Source: Cupriavidus agavae
GTDB lineage: Bacteria; Pseudomonadota; Gammaproteobacteria; Burkholderiales; Burkholderiaceae
Assembly: GCF_004217045.1 (NCBI RefSeq)
Contig: NZ_SGXM01000001.1
Coordinates: 1,736,001-1,800,000 of the forward strand
Length of the DNA stretch: 64,000 bases
Reading direction: 5' to 3'
Below the pieces are notes generated by a model, which was given only the letters and a program-made list of their open reading frames with translations, was not told the DNA's origin and did not search any database. The translations under genes and the position numbers were made by a program. Position 1 is the stretch's first letter. Every line of letters begins with the position of its first letter. Positions 59,267 to 64,000 of the stretch are shown here, in pieces.

Positions 59267-60237
59267 AGATTCTGCTATTGATCGTTCTCGCGGCGGTGGC
59301 GCTGGCCGCGCTGCTGCTGGCCTTCCTGTTCCTGTTCACGTGGCGCACGGCGCGCCGGATCGGGGCCGCGTTCCCGCCCACGGGCCGCTTTGTCGAGGTG
59401 CCCGGCGCGCGGCTCCACGTGGTGGAGCGTGGCGAGGGCCAGCCGGTGCTGCTGGTGCACGGCCTGTCGGGGCAACTGGCGAATTTCGACTACGGCATGA
59501 TCGGGCCGCTGGCGCGCGACCATCGCGTGGTGGCGGTGGATCGCCCCGGCGCGGGCTGGTCCACCCGCGCGCCGGGCGCGTCCGCCGATCTCAAGGCGCA
59601 GGCCGACACGCTGGCGGCGCTGATCGACCAGCTTGGACTGGAAAAACCGCTGGTGGTCGGCCACTCGCTCGGCGGCGCGATTGCGCTGGCGCTGGCCGCC
59701 TATCACCCGGAGCGCGTGGGCGGGCTGGCGCTGATCGCCCCGCTGACCCATCCGCCCGAGGTGGTATCTCCGGTGTTCGCGGCCATGGCGATGAAGAGCG
59801 CGTTCGCGCGCAAGCTGATTGCCTGGACGCTGCTGATTCCGATGTCGATCCGCAACCGCGAGCAGGTCATGGACATCGTATTTGGTCCAGATTCAGTACC
59901 TGAGGATTTTCCGACGCGCGGTGGCGGCCTGCTGGCGCTGCGCCCCGGCCATTTCCTGGCCGCTTCGGAGGATTTGCGCGGCGTGCCCGACAGCCTGCCG
60001 GCGCTGTTGCCGCTCTATGGCACGTTGCAGGTGCCGGTCAGCATCCTGTTCGGCCGCGAAGACCGCATCCTCGACTATCGCGAGAATGGCGAGGCATTCG
60101 TGGCCCGCCTGCCGCATGCCCGGCTGACGCTGGTGTCCGGCGGCCACATGCTGCCGGTGACGGCGGTGGACACCAGCGTGGCGTTCGTGCGCGAGGCGGC
60201 GGCCAGCCTCGCGCAACCGGTCACCGCCGACGCCTAG
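59263..60237 (+). CDS. Membrane-anchored alpha/beta hydrolase coupled to the BVMO
   Basis: 324 aa from a TTG at 59263 that overlaps the BVMO stop (TTGA), with GAGG seven bases upstream. N-terminal membrane helix (about 3-25, ILLLIVLAAVALAALLLAFLF). Oxyanion HGLSG, nucleophile elbow GHSLGG with Ser (about 137), and the terminal VSGGHMLPV carrying the His. Likely an esterase that could hydrolyse the ester or lactone produced by the monooxygenase. Ends before a stable hairpin. Confidence 0.85.
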   Translation: MKILLLIVLAAVALAALLLAFLFLFTWRTARRIGAAFPPTGRFVEVPGARLHVVERGEGQPVLLVHGLSGQLANFDYGMIGPLARDHRVVAVDRPGAGWSTRAPGASADLKAQADTLAALIDQLGLEKPLVVGHSLGGAIALALAAYHPERVGGLALIAPLTHPPEVVSPVFAAMAMKSAFARKLIAWTLLIPMSIRNREQVMDIVFGPDSVPEDFPTRGGGLLALRPGHFLAASEDLRGVPDSLPALLPLYGTLQVPVSILFGREDRILDYRENGEAFVARLPHARLTLVSGGHMLPVTAVDTSVAFVREAAASLAQPVTADA

Positions 60238-60246
60238 TGCGATAGG

Positions 60247-60296
60247 GTGAGACGATCGAGCAAGAAAACATGCAGTTTCTTGCTCGTTTGTCTCAC
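60247..60296. terminator. Nested hairpin after the hydrolase gene
   Basis: Outer GTGAGAC / GTCTCAC (7 bases) and inner GAGCAAGAAA / TTTCTTGCTC (10 bases) with an 8-base loop. Sits between the convergent hydrolase and RutE-like genes; a few T on either side. Probably a shared terminator, not classic. Confidence 0.55.
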
Positions 60297-60307
60297 TCCG
60301 ATCCCGC

Positions 60308-60895
60308 TCAGACGATCTTGCAGGCTTCGTCGAAGGTCAGGCGCGGCAGGCGCGGATGCAGCTTGTCGGCCTCGCCATAGCCCAGGTTGATCAGGAAGTT
60401 GACCTGCCACTTGCCGTCCGGGAAGAACGCGGCGTTGAGCTTGTCGGCATCGAAACCGGCCATCGGGCCGCAGTCCAGGCCCAGCGCGCGAGCCGCCAGG
60501 ATGAAGTAGCCGCCTTGCAGCGAGCTGTTCATCAGCGCGTCGCGGGCAATCTTGGCGTCGTTGCCGGCGTACCAGGCGCGCGCATCGGCGTGCGGGAACA
60601 GCTTCGGCAGTTGGTCGTGGAACGCGTTGTCGAACGCGACGATGGCCGTCACGGGCGCCGAGCGGGTCTTCTCCACATTGCCGGCCGCCACGCACTCCAC
60701 CAGACGCGCCTTCTGCTCGGCCGACTTCACGAACACGATGCGGGCCGGCGAGCCGTTGGCGGCCGTCGGGCCGAACTTCATGGCCTCGTAGATCTGCTTG
60801 AGCACGGCGTCATCGACGTGCTTGTCCTGCCACACGTTATGGGTGCGGGCTTCAGTGAACAATTGTGCAATAACGGCCTGATCGACGGGTTTCAT
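60308..60895 (-). CDS. rutE: RutE-like nitroreductase, probable malonic semialdehyde reductase
   Basis: 195 aa nitroreductase-fold FMN enzyme (typical 196). Opens [20 protein letters not shown] and contains [18 protein letters not shown] and [17 protein letters not shown]. RutE reduces malonic semialdehyde to 3-hydroxypropionate at the end of uracil degradation. No other rut genes are here, so a broader reductase role is possible. Convergent with the hydrolase gene. Confidence 0.85.
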   Translation of the reverse strand: MKPVDQAVIAQLFTEARTHNVWQDKHVDDAVLKQIYEAMKFGPTAANGSPARIVFVKSAEQKARLVECVAAGNVEKTRSAPVTAIVAFDNAFHDQLPKLFPHADARAWYAGNDAKIARDALMNSSLQGGYFILAARALGLDCGPMAGFDADKLNAAFFPDGKWQVNFLINLGYGEADKLHPRLPRLTFDEACKIV

Positions 60896-60992
60896 TGCGC
60901 GTTTTCCGGTTTTCGTGATGAAAGAGAGCGCAATTGTACCTACGCTGTTGCACTCGTGCGCGACGGCCTTCGTCGAAGTCGTTCAAAACGAT

Positions 60993-61916
60993 TCAATCCC
61001 GGGCGTCTGCGGGCGGCGTGCCGCTGGCCCGGCGCGTCAGCCAGAGCACGCCGAGCAGGATCAGCGCCCCGCCCACGGCCTGCGTCACGCCAATGTGCTC
61101 GCCGAGCAGCGCCGCCGCCAGCACCACGGTGACCACGGGTTCGAGCGTCGAGAGCATCGACGCCTTCGCCGCGCCCAGCCGCTGCAGGCCGGCGAAGAAG
61201 GTCAGGATGGCCAGCACCGTGGACACCAGCGCGATACCCAGCAGCGCCAGCCAGCCGCCGCCGGTGCCCGGAAACTGCGGCGGCACGCCCAGCCCGGCGC
61301 GCACGATGCCGACTGTCACGTAGACCACGGCCGCCGCCGCGCAGATCACCGTGGTGGTGGCAATGGCGTTGACGCCGGCCGTCACGCGCGCCCCGACCAC
61401 GATGTAGACCGAATAGATCACGGCCGCCGCCACGCCCAGCGCGATGCCGAGCGGCGCGCCCTCGCCGCCGCCCACGGTCAGCCCGGCACCAACCGAGCAC
61501 AGCACGAGCGCGATCACCGAGGTGGTGGTCAGCTTTTCCTTGAGGAAAACGGCCGCCAGCAGCGTCACGAACAGCGGATAGAGATAGAGCAGCAGCGCCA
61601 CGAGGCTGGCCTGCGCGTGGTTCAGCGCGGTGAAGAAACAGTAGGACTGGCCCACGTAGCCGATGCCGCCCATCGCCGCCAGCGCCAGCACCCGGCGCCA
61701 CGGCGGCAGCGCGATGCCGCGCGTACGCAGCACCACGGCCATGGCCACGGCGGCCACCACGAAACGGACCGCCAGCAGCCCGTAGACATCGGCACCCGAG
61801 GCATAGGCGAAACGCGCGAAGATCGCCATCGCGCCGAAAGCGGTGGCGGACAGTGCAATCAGCAGCACGCCAGCGAACTTGTCGCGGGCCGGACCGAGGG
61901 TGGCGGAAGCGGTCAT
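60993..61916 (-). CDS. DMT-superfamily (EamA) transporter
   Basis: 307 aa with about ten membrane helices in two EamA repeats (roughly 15-145 and 160-295). Features: GAMAIFARFAYASGADVYGL and a second-half GALILLGVLWLTRR. Likely an exporter of amino acids or other small metabolites; substrate unknown. 97 bases from the rutE-like gene, same strand, but no shared function is evident. Confidence 0.88.
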   Translation of the reverse strand: MTASATLGPARDKFAGVLLIALSATAFGAMAIFARFAYASGADVYGLLAVRFVVAAVAMAVVLRTRGIALPPWRRVLALAAMGGIGYVGQSYCFFTALNHAQASLVALLLYLYPLFVTLLAAVFLKEKLTTTSVIALVLCSVGAGLTVGGGEGAPLGIALGVAAAVIYSVYIVVGARVTAGVNAIATTTVICAAAAVVYVTVGIVRAGLGVPPQFPGTGGGWLALLGIALVSTVLAILTFFAGLQRLGAAKASMLSTLEPVVTVVLAAALLGEHIGVTQAVGGALILLGVLWLTRRASGTPPADARD

Positions 61917-62045
61917 CGTGGGGAGCGGGAGCCAAGAGAGCGGGAACGCTGCATTCTACTGGCCTGCGCGACGCCGGCGGCACCCGGCCGATCCCCGATG
62001 CCGCGCCGGCGCATTCCGGGGCGCTGCCTTACAATAGCGCCCATC

Positions 62046-62477
62046 ATGTTCAATCCCTCAAGAGAAGAAGTCCGCCGTTTCTTCTGCGATGCCTGGCAGA
62101 AGCGCGTAGCGGGCAATGTCCTCACGCCGCTCGAAGCCATCGCCGTCGACTGGATCGACCAGCACCCCGAATACCACGCGCTGCTGACCGATACCGAAGG
62201 CGCCCTGACGCGCGACTACACGCCCGAAGGCGGCCAGACCAACCCGTTCCTGCACCTGGCCATGCACCTGTCGATCTCCGAACAGGTGTCGATCGACCAG
62301 CCCCCCGGCATCCGCGCCGCCTGCGAGGCCCTGAGCCGCCGGCTCGACTCCACCCACGACGCCCAGCACCAGATCATGGAAGCGCTCGGCCAGATGCTCT
62401 GGAACGCCCAGCGCAACGGCATGCCACCGGACGGGCAGGCGTATGTGGACGATATCTTGCGGCGGGCGCGGGGATGA
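62046..62477 (+). CDS. DUF1841 family protein
   Basis: 143 aa. MFNPSREEVRRFFCDAWQKR at the start, ALEAIAVDWIDQHPEYH-like middle (TPLEAIAVDWIDQHPEYH), and NPFLHLAMHLSISEQVSIDQP match this family exactly. Conserved in betaproteobacteria and some gammaproteobacteria; function unknown. Divergent from the DMT transporter with 129 bases between. Confidence 0.9.
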   Translation: MFNPSREEVRRFFCDAWQKRVAGNVLTPLEAIAVDWIDQHPEYHALLTDTEGALTRDYTPEGGQTNPFLHLAMHLSISEQVSIDQPPGIRAACEALSRRLDSTHDAQHQIMEALGQMLWNAQRNGMPPDGQAYVDDILRRARG

Positions 62478-62638
62478 GACGCGATTGAAGCGCCCCATGT
62501 ATCACATTCATCCGGCGCTCCCTATTCTGCTTCCTCAAATACCAGACAACGCCTGACAAGCGCGCTTCTGCGCACGTGCTAGGCTTGCCGGCATCTTTGT
62601 CCCAGTAGTGCCGCCGCTGCTGCGCGGCGCTTCCCGCC

Positions 62639-63997
62639 ATGCCCCAATCCTTTGCCGACCGCGCCGGCCTGCGCCGCGCGGCCTCCCCTTCGCTGCGCTG
62701 CGTTTCCGCCATGGCGGGCGCCGTGCTGCTGCTGGCGCCGCTGGCGGCGCACAGTGCCGTGGCGCTGCTGCAGCCGCCGCGTGCCATCGACGGCACCAAG
62801 CCGCTCACGCTGACGCTGCTGATTACCGCCGATGACGACACGCGGCGCTACGAGGTGCCGGACACGCTGCAGGTCACGGCCGTGGGCGACCTGGCCGCGC
62901 CGGTGAAGATGGAACTGAAGCGGGTGGACAAGGCTGGCAAAGGCCCGCGCATCCTGAACCTGCGGCGTGGCGACAACCGCACCGTCAGCTACACCGCCGA
63001 CTGGCCTGCCGGGCTGCGCGGCATGGTGCGGCTCGACGTGGCGGGCATCGACGCGGCGCCGGTCACCATCACGCTGAACCGCGCCCCGCTGCCGGGCGAA
63101 GCCACTCCCACGGCGCCGGTCATCGTGGCCAGACCCGCCACGGCGACCGACACTCCGGCTGGCGCGCCGACCACGACCGAGCGCGACCTGGCCAACGCGC
63201 AGGGCACGCCGATGTCGGACGAGGCCGTGACGCCCGTGGTCTCGGATGGCGCCGCGCCGGCGCCGGTGCCGGCCGATCTCCGCGACTCGCAGCGGCTGGC
63301 GTTCAACGAACCGATGTACCTGCTGTTCGGCGCGCACAACGGTGCCAACGCCAAGTTCCAGATCAGCTTCCGCTACCGGATCTTCGAGGGCGAGAACCCG
63401 AACTCGAAATCGGTGCTCGACAACCTTTACTTCGCCTACACGCAGTTCTCGCTCTGGGATCTGGCCAGCGCCTCACGGCCGTTCAAGGACACGAACTACC
63501 GGCCAAGCCTCTATTACTACCTGTCAGACGTGGGGGTGAAGAACAGCGTGATCAGCCGGATGTCGATCGCCACCGGTTTCGAGCACGAATCCAATGGCCG
63601 CGACGGCGACAACTCGCGCGCCGTCAATACGCTGTTCGTGAAGCCCACGATGTACTTTGGTGACCAGACCGACTGGCACTGGCGCGTGGCGCCCAAGGTC
63701 TACGCCTACGTGGGCAAGAGCGACAACGAGGACATTGCCCACTACCGCGGCTACATGGACCTGAACATCGCCTACGGCCGTCCGGATTCGTGGGAGATCG
63801 CCACCACGCTGCGCAAGGGCACGCGCAAGGGCTATGGCAGCATCGACGCCCAGCTGACCTACCCGCTGGCGCGCCTGCTGCCGGGCACGGCCGGCTACCT
63901 GATGGCCGGCTATTTCTACGGCTGGGGCGAAAGCCTGCTGTACTACAACCAGAAGACGCCGTGGCAGTTCCGGATCGGCTACGCGCTGTCCCGGTGA
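62639..63997 (+). CDS. pldA: Outer-membrane phospholipase A (OMPLA) with N-terminal extension
   Basis: 452 aa; E. coli PldA is 289. Signal peptide about residues 1-40 (cleavage near AHS-A). Residues 41-215 form a beta-rich extra domain not found in E. coli PldA, followed by the OMPLA barrel (from about 218). Catalytic residues have E. coli spacing: His316 and Ser318 in GFEHESNGRDG and Asn330 in SRAVN. YTQFSLWDL and PFKDTNYRPSLYY are further signatures. Calcium-dependent lipase that removes misplaced phospholipids. The barrel ends Phe/Ile/Gly-Tyr-Ala-Leu-Ser-Arg (no terminal Phe). Start ATG 62639 or 62711. Confidence 0.9.
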   Translation: MPQSFADRAGLRRAASPSLRCVSAMAGAVLLLAPLAAHSAVALLQPPRAIDGTKPLTLTLLITADDDTRRYEVPDTLQVTAVGDLAAPVKMELKRVDKAGKGPRILNLRRGDNRTVSYTADWPAGLRGMVRLDVAGIDAAPVTITLNRAPLPGEATPTAPVIVARPATATDTPAGAPTTTERDLANAQGTPMSDEAVTPVVSDGAAPAPVPADLRDSQRLAFNEPMYLLFGAHNGANAKFQISFRYRIFEGENPNSKSVLDNLYFAYTQFSLWDLASASRPFKDTNYRPSLYYYLSDVGVKNSVISRMSIATGFEHESNGRDGDNSRAVNTLFVKPTMYFGDQTDWHWRVAPKVYAYVGKSDNEDIAHYRGYMDLNIAYGRPDSWEIATTLRKGTRKGYGSIDAQLTYPLARLLPGTAGYLMAGYFYGWGESLLYYNQKTPWQFRIGYALSR

Positions 63998-64000
63998 CGC

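Overview
The window looks like a chromosomal core segment of a high-GC betaproteobacterium of the Burkholderiaceae, most likely Cupriavidus or a close Ralstonia relative. The reasons are the gene order pyrG-kdsA-eno-ftsB, dapA-bamC-metallo-hydrolase and iscRSUA-hscBA-fdx-iscX, an edd/hexR Entner-Doudoroff locus, and an intracellular PHB depolymerase whose catalytic residues fall at exactly C183, D355 and H388, the numbering of the Ralstonia eutropha enzyme. I found no phage, IS element, CRISPR array, tRNA or rRNA, and no gene-free stretch longer than about 300 bases. Genes are dense on both strands. Very long antisense reading frames are GC shadows and are left out.

Layout. 0-5.8 kb: end of a probable metallophosphoesterase, slyD back to back with a RoxA-type ribosomal oxygenase, a repeat-rich small lipoprotein, then dapA-bamC-MBL hydrolase on the minus strand. 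5.9-8.8 kb: minus-strand group PHP phosphatase, YciO/TsaC-like protein, M50 protease, SAM methyltransferase. 8.9-15.8 kb: ferredoxin-NADP reductase-like flavoprotein, alpha/beta hydrolase divergent from an acyl-CoA synthetase, DUF455 protein divergent from gamma carbonic anhydrase, Hsp33, Gly-rich lipoprotein. 15.8-20.7 kb: pyrG, kdsA, DUF1330, eno, ftsB. 20.8-26 kb: hydrolase, then a four-gene cluster of circularly permuted ATP-grasp, alpha-E, transglutaminase and the proteasome-like peptidase Anbu. This is the most intriguing system here: a predicted amidoligase/peptide-tagging system known from comparative genomics but with no settled function.

26-35.3 kb: gluconokinase and edd divergent from hexR, with two identical-arm palindromic operators, then lolC-lolD-tatD-comEC. 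comEC carries a REP-like palindrome inside its reading frame. 35.4-43.7 kb: RpfE-like protein, recJ, a degenerate LytM lipoprotein, prfB with its programmed frameshift, an SDR, lysS, and a glycine-zipper protein. 43.7-50.2 kb: complete isc iron-sulfur operon with a good IscR site, followed by two small unknown genes. 50.3-64 kb: uvrB, aromatic aminotransferase, phaZ, TetR regulator, rsxB-nth, a Baeyer-Villiger type monooxygenase translationally coupled to a hydrolase, RutE-like nitroreductase, DMT exporter, DUF1841 protein and an outer-membrane phospholipase A with a long N-terminal extension.

Themes that join the regions: carbon storage and fatty-acid use (phaZ and the acyl-CoA synthetase/hydrolase pair share an 11-base operator-like motif), Entner-Doudoroff glucose metabolism under HexR, Fe-S assembly with several Fe-S client genes nearby (nth, rsxB, edd), and cell-envelope maintenance (bamC, lolCD, ftsB, kdsA, LytM factor, pldA).
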